From: CAVORD01 sp963698535
GTDB taxonomy: Bacteria > Bacteroidota > Bacteroidia > Bacteroidales > VadinHA17
Reading direction: 5' to 3'
DNA length: 64,000 bases
Assembly (NCBI GenBank): GCA_963698535.1
Contig: CAVORD010000001.1
Location: forward strand, 1-64,000
Made by a program: the position numbers and the translations under genes. The notes below the pieces were generated by a model, which saw only the letters and a list, made by a program, of their open reading frames with translations, searched no databases and was not told where the DNA came from. The stretch's first letter is position 1, and every line of letters begins with the position of its first letter. Shown here piece after piece: positions 1 through 11,191 of the stretch.

Positions 1-1
1 A

Positions 2-3000
2 ACCGCCAGCGGTACATTTAACTATACTATACCTCTGACGGGTGGTTGCGGTACAGTCAATGCTACGGGTACTATCACTGTAACACCGAACAACACCGTT
101 ACAGCAGCCAGTGCCACACCAACACTCTGTATCAGCACCCTTCTTACACCTATCACTCACACCACCACGGGAGCGACAGGCATAGGAGCAGCAGCAGGAC
201 TGCCGGCAGGCGTTACAGCACTGTGGGCCGGTAATACAATTACTATCAGCGGCACACCAACCGCCAGCGGTACATTTAACTATACTATACCTCTGACAGG
301 AGGTTGCGGCACAGTCAATGCTACGGGTACTATCACTGTAACACCAAACAACACTGTTACAGCAGCGAGTGCCACACCAACACTCTGTATCAGCACCCTT
401 CTTACACCTATCACTCACACCACCACGGGAGCGACAGGCATAGGAGCAGCAGCAGGACTACCTGCAGGCGTTACAGCACTGTGGGCCGGTAACACAATAA
501 CTATCAGCGGCACACCAACAGCCAGCGGTACATTTAACTATACCATACCTCTGACGGGTGGTTGCGGCACAGTCAATGCTACGGGTACGATCACTGTAAC
601 ACCAAACAACACCGTTACAGCAGCGAGTGCCACACCAACACTCTGTATCAGCACCCTTCTTACACCTATCACTCACACCACCACGGGAGCGACAGGCATA
701 GGAGCAGCAGCAGGACTGCCTGCAGGCGTTACAGCACTGTGGGCCGGTAATACAATTACTATCAGCGGCACACCAACAGCCAGCGGTACATTTAACTATA
801 CTATACCTCTGACAGGTGGTTGCGGAACAGTCAATGCTACGGGTACTATCACTGTAACACCAAACAACACCGTTACAGCAGCGAGTGCCACACCAACACT
901 CTGTATCAGCACCCTTCTTACACCTATCACTCACACCACAACGGGAGCGACAGGCATAGGAGCAGCAGCAGGACTGCCGGCAGGCGTTACAGCACTGTGG
1001 GCCGGTAACACAATTACTATCAGCGGCACACCAACAGCCAGCGGTACATTTAACTATACCATACCTCTGACAGGAGGTTGCGGCACAGTCAATGCTACGG
1101 GTACTATCACTGTAACACCAAACAACACCGTTACAGCAGCGAGTGCCACACCAACACTCTGTATCAGCACCCTTCTTACACCTATCACTCACACCACCAC
1201 GGGAGCGACAGGCATAGGAGCAGCAGCAGGACTACCTGCAGGCGTTACAGCACTGTGGGCCGGTAACACAATAACTATCAGCGGCACACCAACAGCCAGC
1301 GGTACATTTAACTATACCATACCTCTGACGGGAGGCTGCGGAACAGTCAATGCTACGGGTACTATCACTGTAACACCAAACAACACCGTTACAGCAGCGA
1401 GTGCCACACCAACACTCTGTATCAGCACCCTTCTTACACCTATCACTCACACTACAACGGGAGCGACAGGCATAGGAGCAGCAGCAGGACTGCCGGCAGG
1501 CGTTACAGCACTGTGGGCCGGTAACACAATTACTATCAGCGGCACACCAACAGCCAGCGGTACATTTAACTATACCATACCTCTGACGGGAGGTTGCGGA
1601 ACAGTCAATGCTACGGGTACTATCACTGTAACACCAAACAACACCGTTACAGCAGCGAGTGCCACACCAACACTCTGTATCAGCACCCTTCTTACACCTA
1701 TCACTCACACCACAACGGGAGCGACAGGCATAGGAGCAGCAGCAGGACTACCTGCAGGCGTTACAGCACTGTGGGCCGGTAACACAATTACTATCAGCGG
1801 CACACCAACAGCCAGCGGTACATTCAACTATACTATACCTCTGACAGGAGGCTGCGGCACAGTCAATGCTACGGGTACTATCACTGTAACACCAAACAAC
1901 ACCGTTACAGCAGCGAGTGCCACACCAACACTCTGTATCAGCACCCTTCTTACACCTATCACTCACACCACAACGGGAGCGACAGGCATAGGAGCAGCAG
2001 CAGGACTACCTGCAGGCGTTACAGCACTGTGGGCCGGTAACACAATAACTATCAGCGGCACACCAACAGCCAGCGGTACATTTAACTATACCATACCTCT
2101 GACGGGAGGTTGCGGCACAGTCAATGCTACGGGTACTATCACTGTAACACCAAACAACACCGTTACAGCAGCGAGTGCCACACCAACACTCTGTATCAGC
2201 ACCCTTCTTACACCTATCACTCACACCACCACGGGAGCGACAGGCATAGGAGCAGCAGCAGGACTACCTGCAGGCGTTACAGCACTGTGGGCCGGTAATA
2301 CAATTACTATCAGCGGCACACCAACAGCCAGCGGTACATTCAACTATACTATACCTCTGACAGGCGGTTGCGGCACAGTCAATGCTACGGGTACTATCAC
2401 TGTAACACCAAACAACACCGTTACAGCAGCGAGTGCCACACCAACACTCTGTATCAGCACCCTTCTTACACCTATCACTCACACCACCACGGGAGCGACA
2501 GGCATAGGAGCAGCAGCAGGACTACCTGCAGGCGTTACAGCACTGTGGGCCGGTAACACAATTACTATCAGCGGCACACCAACAGCCAGCGGTACATTTA
2601 ACTATACTATACCTCTGACGGGTGGTTGCGGCACAGTCAATGCTACGGGTACTATCACTGTAACACCAAACAACACCGTTACAGCAGCGAGTGCCACACC
2701 AACACTCTGTATCAGCACCCTTCTTACACCTATCACTCACACCACCACGGGAGCGACAGGCATAGGAGCAGCAGCAGGACTACCGGCAGGCGTTACAGCA
2801 CTGTGGGCCGGTAACACAATTACTATCAGCGGCACACCAACAGCCAGCGGTACATTTAACTATACTATACCTCTGACAGGAGGCTGCGGCACAGTCAATG
2901 CTACGGGTACTATCACTGTAACACCAAACAACACCGTTACAGCAGCGAGTGCCACACCAACACTCTGTATCAGCACCCTTCTTACACCTATCACTCACAC

Positions 3001-6000
3001 CACCACGGGAGCGACAGGCATAGGAGCAGCAGCAGGACTGCCGGCAGGCGTTACAGCACTGTGGGCCGGTAACACAATTACTATCAGCGGCACACCAACA
3101 GCCAGCGGTACATTTAACTATACCATACCTCTGACGGGTGGTTGCGGCACAGTCAATGCTACGGGTACTATCACTGTAACACCGAACAACACCGTTACAG
3201 CAGCGAGTGCCACACCAACACTCTGTATCAGCACCCTTCTTACACCTATCACTCACACCACCACGGGAGCGACAGGCATAGGAGCAGCAGCAGGACTACC
3301 TGCAGGCGTTACAGCACTGTGGGCCGGTAACACAATTACTATCAGCGGCACACCAACAGCCAGCGGTACATTTAACTATACTATACCTCTGACGGGTGGT
3401 TGCGGCACAGTCAATGCTACGGGTACTATCACTGTAACACCAAACAACACCGTTACAGCAGCGAGTGCCACACCAACACTCTGTATCAGCACCCTTCTTA
3501 CACCTATCACTCACACCACCACGGGAGCGACAGGCATAGGAGCAGCAGCAGGACTACCTGCAGGCGTTACAGCACTGTGGGCCGGTAACACAATAACTAT
3601 CAGCGGCACACCAACAGCCAGCGGTACATTTAACTATACTATACCTCTGACGGGTGGTTGCGGCACAGTCAATGCTACGGGTACTATCACTGTAACACCA
3701 AACAACACCGTTACAGCAGCGAGTGCCACACCAACACTCTGTATCAGCACCCTTCTTACACCTATCACTCACACCACAACGGGAGCGACAGGCATAGGAG
3801 CAGCAGCAGGACTACCTGCAGGCGTTACAGCACTGTGGGCCGGTAACACAATAACTATCAGCGGCACACCAACAGCCAGCGGTACATTTAACTATACTAT
3901 ACCTCTGACGGGTGGTTGCGGCACAGTCAATGCTACGGGTACTATCACTGTAACACCAAACAACACCGTTACAGCAGCGAGTGCCACACCAACACTCTGT
4001 ATCAGCACCCTTCTTACACCTATCACTCACACCACCACGGGAGCGACAGGCATAGGAGCAGCAGCAGGACTACCTGCAGGCGTTACAGCACTGTGGGCCG
4101 GTAACACAATTACTATCAGCGGCACACCAACAGCCAGCGGTACATTTAACTATACCATACCTCTGACGGGTGGTTGCGGCACAGTCAATGCTACGGGTAC
4201 TATCACTGTAACACCAAACAACACCGTTACAGCAGCGAGTGCCACACCAACACTCTGTATCAGCACCCTTCTTACACCTATCACTCACACCACCACGGGA
4301 GCGACAGGCATAGGAGCAGCAGCAGGACTACCTGCAGGCGTTACAGCACTGTGGGCCGGTAACACAATAACTATCAGCGGCACACCAACAGCCAGCGGTA
4401 CATTTAACTATACCATACCTCTGACGGGAGGTTGCGGCACAGTCAATGCTACGGGTACTATCACTGTAACACCAAACAACACCGTTACAGCAGCGAGTGC
4501 CACACCAACACTCTGTATCAGCACCCTTCTTACACCTATCACTCACACCACCACGGGAGCGACAGGCATAGGAGCAGCAGCAGGACTACCTGCAGGCGTT
4601 ACAGCACTGTGGGCCGGTAACACAATAACTATCAGCGGCACACCAACAGCCAGCGGTACATTTAACTATACCATACCTCTGACGGGAGGTTGCGGCACAG
4701 TCAATGCTACGGGTACTATCACTGTAACACCAAACAACACCGTTACAGCAGCGAGTGCCACACCAACACTCTGTATCAGCACCCTTCTTACACCTATCAC
4801 TCACACCACCACGGGAGCGACAGGCATAGGAGCAGCAGCAGGACTACCTGCAGGCGTTACAGCACTGTGGGCCGGTAACACAATTACTATCAGCGGCACA
4901 CCAACAGCCAGCGGTACATTTAACTATACCATACCTCTGACGGGTGGTTGCGGCACAGTCAATGCTACGGGTACTATCACTGTAACACCAAACAACACCG
5001 TTACAGCAGCGAGTGCCACACCAACACTCTGTATCAGCACCCTTCTTACACCTATCACTCACACCACCACGGGAGCGACAGGCATAGGAGCAGCAGCAGG
5101 ACTACCTGCAGGCGTTACAGCACTGTGGGCCGGTAACACAATAACTATCAGCGGCACACCAACAGCCAGCGGTACATTTAACTATACTATACCTCTGACG
5201 GGCGGTTGCGGCACAGTCAATGCTACGGGTACTATCACTGTAACACCAAACAACACCGTTACAGCAGCGAGTGCCACACCAACACTCTGTATCAGCACCC
5301 TTCTTACACCTATCACTCACACCACCACGGGAGCGACAGGCATAGGAGCAGCAGCAGGACTACCTGCAGGCGTTACAGCACTGTGGGCCGGTAACACAAT
5401 AACTATCAGCGGCACACCAACAGCCAGCGGTACATTTAACTATACCATACCTCTGACGGGTGGTTGCGGCACAGTCAATGCTACGGGTACTATCACTGTA
5501 ACACCAAACAACACCGTTACAGCAGCGAGTGCCACACCAACACTCTGTATCAGCACCCTTCTTACACCTATCACTCACACCACAACGGGAGCGACAGGCA
5601 TAGGAGCAGCAGCAGGACTACCTGCAGGCGTTACAGCACTGTGGGCCGGTAATACAATAACTATCAGCGGCACCCCAACAGCCAGCGGTACATTTAACTA
5701 TACCATACCTCTGACAGGTGGTTGCGGCACAGTCAATGCTACGGGTACTATCACTGTAACACCAAACAACACCGTTACAGCAGCGAGTGCCACACCAACA
5801 CTCTGTATCAGCACCCTTCTTACACCTATCACTCACACCACAACGGGAGCGACAGGCATAGGAGCAGCAGCAGGACTACCTGCAGGCGTTACAGCACTGT
5901 GGGCCGGTAACACAATAACTATCAGCGGCACACCAACAGCCAGCGGTACATTTAACTATACCATACCTCTGACGGGCGGTTGCGGCACAGTCAATGCTAC

Positions 6001-6533
6001 GGGTACTATCACTGTAACACCAAACAACACCGTTACAGCAGCGAGTGCCACACCAACACTCTGTATCAGCACCCTTCTTACACCTATCACTCACACCACA
6101 ACGGGAGCGACAGGCATAGGAGCAGCAGCAGGACTACCTGCAGGCGTTACAGCACTGTGGGCCGGTAATACGATCACTATCAGCGGCACCCCAACAGCCA
6201 GCGGTACATTTAACTATACCATACCTCTGACAGGAGGCTGCGGCACGGTCAATGCTACGGGTACTATCACTGTAACACCAAACAACACCGTTACAGCAGC
6301 GAGTGCCACACCAACACTCTGTATCAGCACCCTTCTTACACCTATCACTCACACTACCACGGGAGCGACAGGCATAGGAGCAGCAGCAGGACTACCTGCA
6401 GGCGTTACAGCACTGTGGGCCGGTAACACAATAACTATCAGCGGCACACCAACAGCCAGCGGTACATTTAACTATACTATACCTCTGACGGGTGGCTGCG
6501 GCACAGTCAATGCTACTGGTACTATCACTGTAA
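2..6533 (+). repeat. 258-bp in-frame tandem repeat array (25.3 copies of an 86-residue Ig/PKD-like unit)
   Basis: The same 258-bp unit recurs at exact 258-bp spacing with no insertion or deletion: the ACNGCCAGCGG landmark at position 2 recurs at 6452, exactly 25 periods later. The period is a multiple of three and the frame starting at base 2 is open throughout. Each unit reads as a Thr/Gly/Ala-rich beta-sandwich-like module with two cysteines, running from TASGTFNYTIPLTGGC to LPAGVTALWAGNTITISGTP. Units differ at scattered bases, and every difference I found is synonymous in this frame. The array continues to the left of the window, so the true copy number is higher. Seen: repeat structure and frame. 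Inferred: extracellular stalk-like domains of the surface protein. Confidence 0.95.
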
Positions 6534-9211
6534 CTCAATTGGCAACTGTGCAGTTTACATCTGGTTTAGTCTCAGAAGCTGAGGGTAATGCTAATCATCC
6601 GGCAACTGCTCCTCAATTAAGAGTTAGTGGAGGAGTCTTATGTGTTCCGGGATCTATAGTTATTAATCTGATACCAGGAACAGCAACGCCTGGATTGGAC
6701 TATACACAAACAGTTAGTATTGTTAATATTCCGGCAGGAGATTATTCAGTAACCCCATTAGATATTGCAATCCCTGCAGCAACATTCACAGTTGTTGGGG
6801 ACTTGCTTGTCGAACCTGATGAAACTGTAACACTTTCAATTGCCGGTCCGACTGGAGTTCTGGTAGGAGGTATTTCTTCATCCTCATACATTATCCTTAA
6901 TGATGACCTGCTTAGTGTTCAATTTACATCTTCAAATTCAGGTGAAGCAGAGGGTAATGTTGCAAGACCTGTTCTGGATCCACAGCTTAGAGTGATTGGG
7001 GGAATCATTGCATCTTCTGTTACAGTTGATCTTTCAGTAGCACTTGGCACAGCTCAGGCTGCAGACTACACTCAAACCAATGCAACGATCACAATCCCGG
7101 CAGGTAATTACGTAGCAGGTATAAATATTCCAATACCATTGGCTGCATTGCAGATCAACGGAGACGCTATAATTGAGCCTGATGAGACACTATTCTTAAG
7201 TCTTGTAAATCCTGGAGGAATTACCATTGGAGCAACAAATACCAATACTTATACAATACAGAATGATGATGGTTTCTCAGTAACAATAACCAAAACAGAT
7301 GTATTGTGCTTTGGTGGAGCAACAGGAACAGCAACGGCTACCGGAGCAGGAGGGACACCACCATATTCATATTCATGGAACACTGTCCCCGTACAAACAG
7401 GAGCCACGGCTACAGGTTTAACAGCTGGACCTTATACTGTTACAGTTACTGACTTTAATAGTTTTGTAACAACCGGTAATGTCACAATTAGTGAGCCTTT
7501 AGCTCCTCTGACAGTAACAACCAGCAAAGTGGATGTCATTTGTAATGGAGGATCCAATGGGTCAGCCACAGCCATTCCGGCTGGTGGTACAGGACCATAT
7601 ACCTATTCCTGGAATACTGTTCCTGTTCAAACAGGGATAACTGCAACAGGTTTAATTGCAGGCAACTATACTGTTACAGTTACTGATTTTAATGGTTGTA
7701 TAAACAGTGCAAATGTGACGGTGAATGAACCTCCTGCAGTACCTGTACCAACAGCCAGTGTAACGATACAGCCGACCTGTGCAGTACCGACAGGAACGAT
7801 AGTAGTAACAGCACCACTTGGAGCTATCTACGAATACAGTGTTGACGGCGGCGCATATCAGGCAGGAGTAACGTTTGCAGGTCTCGCACCGGGACCACAT
7901 ACAGTTACAGCCCGTCTTGCAGCCTCACCGACATGTATCTCAGCACCGACAGCTGCACTTACAGTTAATGCAGTACCGACAGCACCGGCCGTACCAACAG
8001 CCAGTGTAACGATACAGCCGACCTGTGCAGTACCGACAGGAACGATAGTAGTAACAGCACCACTTGGAGCTATCTACGAATACAGTGTTGACGGCGGCGC
8101 TTACCAGGCAGGAGTAACATTTGCAGGTCTCGCACCGGGACCACATACAGTTACAGCCCGTCTTGCAGCCTCACCGACATGTATATCAGCACCGACAGCT
8201 GCACTTACAGTAAATGCAGTACCGACAGCACCGGCCGTACCAACAGCCAGTGTAACGATACAGCCGACCTGTGCAGTACCGACAGGAACGATAGTAGTAA
8301 CAGCACCACTTGGAGCTATCTACGAATACAGTGTTGACGGCGGCGCATATCAGGCAGGAGTAACGTTTGCAGGTCTCGCACCGGGACCACATACAGTTAC
8401 CGCCCGTCTTGCAGCCTCACCAACATGTATATCAGCACCAACAGCTGCACTTACAGTAAATGCAGTACCAATAGCACCGGCCGTACCAACAGCCAGTGTA
8501 ACGATACAGCCGACCTGTGCAGTACCGACAGGAACGATAGTAGTAACAGCACCACTTGGAGCTATCTACGAATACAGTGTTGACGGCGGCGCATATCAGG
8601 CAGGAGTAACGTTTGCAGGTCTCGCACCGGGACCACATACAGTTACAGCCCGTCTTGCAGCCTCACCAACATGTATATCAGCACCGACAGCTGCACTTAC
8701 AGTTAATGCAGTACCGACAGCACCGGCCGTACCAACAGCCAGTGTAACGATACAGCCGACCTGTGCAGTACCGACAGGAACGATAGTAGTAACAGCACCA
8801 CTTGGAGCTATCTACGAATACAGTGTTGACGGCGGCGCATATCAGGCAGGAGTAACGTTTGCAGGTCTCGCACCGGGACCACATACAGTTACAGCCCGTC
8901 TTGCAGCCTCACCGACATGTATCTCAGCACCGACAGCTGCACTTACAGTCAATGCAGTACCGACAGCACCTGCCGTACCAACAGCCAGTGTAACGATACA
9001 GCCGACCTGTGCAGTACCGACAGGAACGATAGTAGTAACAGCACCACTTGGACCTATCTACGAATACAGTGTTGACGGCGGCGCATATCAGGCAGGAGTA
9101 ACGTTTGCAGGTCTCGCACCGGGACCACATACAGTTACAGCCCGTCTTGTGGCCTCACCAACATGTATCTCAGCACCGACAGCTGCACTTACAGTCAATG
9201 CAGTACCGTAG
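2..9211 (+). CDS. Giant T9SS-exported repeat/adhesin-like protein, segment 1 (5' end outside window)
   Basis: The frame is open from base 2 to a TAG at 9209-9211, giving 3,069 codons with no start inside the window. A TTG at 6539 is an internal Leu codon, not a start. Domains in order: 86-residue Ig/PKD-like repeats (to about 6533); two Calx-beta-like domains (about 6539-6910 and 6911-7270, each with an acidic EPDET signature and a closing NDD); two SprB-type repeats (about 7283-7500 and 7511-7730, with DVLCFGG/DVICNGG and YTVTVTDF); then 82-residue repeats. The TAG arises where the repeat reads CCGTAGCACC instead of CCGACAGCACC, a net one-base loss, and the protein continues in the next frame. 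By family, such proteins are secreted cell-surface adhesins, some used in gliding. The exact ligand is unknown. Confidence 0.88.
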   Translation, partial: TASGTFNYTIPLTGGCGTVNATGTITVTPNNTVTAASATPTLCISTLLTPITHTTTGATGIGAAAGLPAGVTALWAGNTITISGTPTASGTFNYTIPLTGGCGTVNATGTITVTPNNTVTAASATPTLCISTLLTPITHTTTGATGIGAAAGLPAGVTALWAGNTITISGTPTASGTFNYTIPLTGGCGTVNATGTITVTPNNTVTAASATPTLCISTLLTPITHTTTGATGIGAAAGLPAGVTALWAGNTITISGTPTASGTFNYTIPLTGGCGTVNATGTITVTPNNTVTAASATPTLCISTLLTPITHTTTGATGIGAAAGLPAGVTALWAGNTITISGTPTASGTFNYTIPLTGGCGTVNATGTITVTPNNTVTAASATPTLCISTLLTPITHTTTGATGIGAAAGLPAGVTALWAGNTITISGTPTASGTFNYTIPLTGGCGTVNATGTITVTPNNTVTAASATPTLCISTLLTPITHTTTGATGIGAAAGLPAGVTALWAGNTITISGTPTASGTFNYTIPLTGGCGTVNATGTITVTPNNTVTAASATPTLCISTLLTPITHTTTGATGIGAAAGLPAGVTALWAGNTITISGTPTASGTFNYTIPLTGGCGTVNATGTITVTPNNTVTAASATPTLCISTLLTPITHTTTGATGIGAAAGLPAGVTALWAGNTITISGTPTASGTFNYTIPLTGGCGTVNATGTITVTPNNTVTAASATPTLCISTLLTPITHTTTGATGIGAAAGLPAGVTALWAGNTITISGTPTASGTFNYTIPLTGGCGTVNATGTITVTPNNTVTAASATPTLCISTLLTPITHTTTGATGIGAAAGLPAGVTALWAGNTITISGTPTASGTFNYTIPLTGGCGTVNATGTITVTPNNTVTAASATPTLCISTLLTPITHTTTGATGIGAAAGLPAGVTALWAGNTITISGTPTASGTFNYTIPLTGGCGTVNATGTITVTPNNTVTAASATPTLCISTLLTPITHTTTGATGIGAAAGLPAGVTALWAGNTITISGTPTASGTFNYTIPLTGGCGTVNATGTITVTPNNTVTAASATPTLCISTLLTPITHTTTGATGIGAAAGLPAGVTALWAGNTITISGTPTASGTFNYTIPLTGGCGTVNATGTITVTPNNTVTAASATPTLCISTLLTPITHTTTGATGIGAAAGLPAGVTALWAGNTITISGTPTASGTFNYTIPLTGGCGTVNATGTITVTPNNTVTAASATPTLCISTLLTPITHTTTGATGIGAAAGLPAGVTALWAGNTITISGTPTASGTFNYTIPLTGGCGTVNATGTITVTPNNTVTAASATPTLCISTLLTPITHTTTGATGIGAAAGLPAGVTALWAGNTITISGTPTASGTFNYTIPLTGGCGTVNATGTITVTPNNTVTAASATPTLCISTLLTPITHTTTGATGIGAAAGLPAGVTALWAGNTITISGTPTASGTFNYTIPLTGGCGTVNATGTITVTPNNTVTAASATPTLCISTLLTPITHTTTGATGIGAAAGLPAGVTALWAGNTITISGTPTASGTFNYTIPLTGGCGTVNATGTITVTPNNTVTAASATPTLCISTLLTPITHTTTGATGIGAAAGLPAGVTALWAGNTITISGTPTASGTFNYTIPLTGGCGTVNATGTITVTPNNTVTAASATPTLCISTLLTPITHTTTGATGIGAAAGLPAGVTALWAGNTITISGTPTASGTFNYTIPLTGGCGTVNATGTITVTPNNTVTAASATPTLCISTLLTPITHTTTGATGIGAAAGLPAGVTALWAGNTITISGTPTASGTFNYTIPLTGGCGTVNATGTITVTPNNTVTAASATPTLCISTLLTPITHTTTGATGIGAAAGLPAGVTALWAGNTITISGTPTASGTFNYTIPLTGGCGTVNATGTITVTPNNTVTAASATPTLCISTLLTPITHTTTGATGIGAAAGLPAGVTALWAGNTITISGTPTASGTFNYTIPLTGGCGTVNATGTITVTPNNTVTAASATPTLCISTLLTPITHTTTGATGIGAAAGLPAGVTALWAGNTITISGTPTASGTFNYTIPLTGGCGTVNATGTITVTPNNTVTAASATPTLCISTLLTPITHTTTGATGIGAAAGLPAGVTALWAGNTITISGTPTASGTFNYTIPLTGGCGTVNATGTITVTQLATVQFTSGLVSEAEGNANHPATAPQLRVSGGVLCVPGSIVINLIPGTATPGLDYTQTVSIVNIPAGDYSVTPLDIAIPAATFTVVGDLLVEPDETVTLSIAGPTGVLVGGISSSSYIILNDDLLSVQFTSSNSGEAEGNVARPVLDPQLRVIGGIIASSVTVDLSVALGTAQAADYTQTNATITIPAGNYVAGINIPIPLAALQINGDAIIEPDETLFLSLVNPGGITIGATNTNTYTIQNDDGFSVTITKTDVLCFGGATGTATATGAGGTPPYSYSWNTVPVQTGATATGLTAGPYTVTVTDFNSFVTTGNVTISEPLAPLTVTTSKVDVICNGGSNGSATAIPAGGTGPYTYSWNTVPVQTGITATGLIAGNYTVTVTDFNGCINSANVTVNEPPAVPVPTASVTIQPTCAVPTGTIVVTAPLGAIYEYSVDGGAYQAGVTFAGLAPGPHTVTARLAASPTCISAPTAALTVNAVPTAPAVPTASVTIQPTCAVPTGTIVVTAPLGAIYEYSVDGGAYQAGVTFAGLAPGPHTVTARLAASPTCISAPTAALTVNAVPTAPAVPTASVTIQPTCAVPTGTIVVTAPLGAIYEYSVDGGAYQAGVTFAGLAPGPHTVTARLAASPTCISAPTAALTVNAVPIAPAVPTASVTIQPTCAVPTGTIVVTAPLGAIYEYSVDGGAYQAGVTFAGLAPGPHTVTARLAASPTCISAPTAALTVNAVPTAPAVPTASVTIQPTCAVPTGTIVVTAPLGAIYEYSVDGGAYQAGVTFAGLAPGPHTVTARLAASPTCISAPTAALTVNAVPTAPAVPTASVTIQPTCAVPTGTIVVTAPLGPIYEYSVDGGAYQAGVTFAGLAPGPHTVTARLVASPTCISAPTAALTVNAVP

Positions 9212-11191
9212 CACCGGCCGTACCAACAGCCAGTGTAACGATACAGCCGACCTGTGCAGTACCGACAGGAACGATAGTAGTAACAGCACCACTTGGAGCT
9301 ATCTACGAATACAGTGTTGACGGCGGCGCATATCAGGCAGGAGTAACGTTTGCAGGTCTCGCACCGGGACCACATACAGTTACAGCCCGTCTTGCAGCCT
9401 CACCGACATGTATCTCAGCACCGACAGCTGCACTTACAGTCAATGCAGTACCGACAGCACCGGCCGTACCAACAGCCAGTGTAACGATACAGCCGACCTG
9501 TGCAGTACCGACAGGAACTATAGTAGTAACAGCACCACTTGGAGCTATCTACGAATACAGTGTTGACGGCGGCGCATATCAGGCAGGAGTAACGTTTGCA
9601 GGTCTCGCACCGGGACCACATACAGTTACAGCCCGTCTTGCAGCCTCACCGACATGTATCTCAGCACCGACAGCTGCACTTACAGTCAATGCAGTACCGA
9701 CAGCACCGGCCGTACCAACAGCCAGTGTAACGATACAGCCAACCTGTGCATTACCGACAGGAACGATAGTAGTAACAGCACCACTTGGAGCTATCTACGA
9801 ATACAGTGTTGACGGCGGCGCATATCAGGCAGGAGTAACTTTTGCAGGTCTCGCACCGGGACCACATACAGTTACAGCCCGTCTTGCAGCCTCACCAACA
9901 TGTATCTCAGCACCGACAGCTGCACTTACAGTCAATGCAGTACCGACAGCACCGGCCGTACCAACAGCCAGTGTAACGATACAGCCGACCTGTGCAGTAC
10001 CGACAGGAACGATAGTAGTAACAGCACCACTTGGAGCTATCTACGAATACAGTGTTGACGGCGGCGCATATCAGGCAGGAGTAACGTTTGCAGGTCTCGC
10101 ACCGGGACCACATACAGTTACAGCCCGTCTTGCAGCCTCACCGACATGTATCTCAGCACCGACAGCTGCACTTACAGTCAATGCAGTACCGACAGCACCG
10201 GCCGTACCAACAGCCAGTGTAACGATACAGCCGACCTGTGCAGCACCGACAGGAACGATAGTAGTAACAGCACCACTTGGAGCTATCTACGAATACAGTG
10301 TTGACGGCGGCGCATATCAGGCAGGAGTAACGTTTGCAGGTCTCGCACCGGGACCACATACAGTTACAGCACGTCTTGTGGCCTCACCAACATGTATCTC
10401 AGCACCGACAGCTGCACTTACAGTCAATGCAGTACCGACAGCACCGGCCGTACCAACAGCCAGTGTAACGATACAGCCGACCTGTGCAGTACCGACAGGA
10501 ACGATAGTAGTAACAGCACCACTTGGAGCTATCTACGAATACAGTGTTGACGGCGGCGCATATCAGGCAGGAGTAACGTTTGCAGGTCTCGCACCGGGAC
10601 CACATACTGTCACAGCACGTCTTGTGGCCTCACCAACATGTATCTCAGCACCGACAGCTGCACTTACAGTCAATGCAGTACCGACAGCACCGGCCGTACC
10701 AACAGCCAGTGTAACGATACAGCCGACCTGTGCAGTACCGACAGGAACTATAGTAGTAACAGCACCACTTGGAGCTATCTACGAATACAGTGTTGACGGC
10801 GGCGCATATCAGGCAGGAGTAACGTTTGCAGGTCTCGCACCGGGACCACATACAGTTACAGCCCGTCTTGCAGCCTCACCGACATGTATCTCAGCACCGA
10901 CAGCTGCACTTACAGTCAATGCAGTACCGACAGCACCGGCCGTACCAACAGCCAGTGTAACGATACAGCCGACCTGTGCAGTACCGACAGGAACGATAGT
11001 AGTAACAGCACCACTTGGAGCTATCTACGAATACAGTGTTGACGGCGGCGCATATCAGGCAGGAGTAACATTTGCAGGTCTCGCACCGGGACCACATACA
11101 GTTACAGCCCGTCTTGCAGCCTCACCGACATGTATATCGGCAGCTACTGCTCCGTTAACTGTTGATCCAGTGCTTGGCCGCACCGGCAGTA
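7749..11191 (+). repeat. 246-bp in-frame tandem repeat array (14 copies of an 82-residue unit)
   Basis: Fourteen units start near 7749, 7995, 8241, 8487, 8733, 8979, 9224, 9470, 9716, 9962, 10208, 10454, 10700 and 10946. Spacing is 246 bp except for one 245-bp step that contains the 9210 frame break. The encoded unit contains VPTASVTIQPTCAVPTGTIV, YEYSVDGGAYQAGVTFAGL and SPTCISAPTAALTVN. Variation is mostly synonymous, but unlike the first array a few residues change (Ala to Pro before IYEY, Val to Leu or Ala after TCA, LAAS to LVAS). The last ~50 bp of unit 14 diverge into the next repeat type. The very high identity suggests recent amplification or gene conversion. Confidence 0.93.

Noticed and set aside
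458..6352. Cys-rich antisense open frames and 62-codon + strand frames across the 258-bp array
   Set aside because: They are out-of-frame shadows of the repeat: the variable sites are synonymous only in the long + frame beginning at base 2 and change residues in these other frames.
6539..6541. TTG as start of an 890-residue protein
   Set aside because: The same frame is open without a stop back to base 2 and the upstream codons encode the Ig-like repeats, so TTG is an internal Leu codon.
7652..11097. Repeated 68-codon minus-strand frames with many Cys and Tyr
   Set aside because: Mirror frames of the 246-bp coding repeat; no start signals and no independent conservation.
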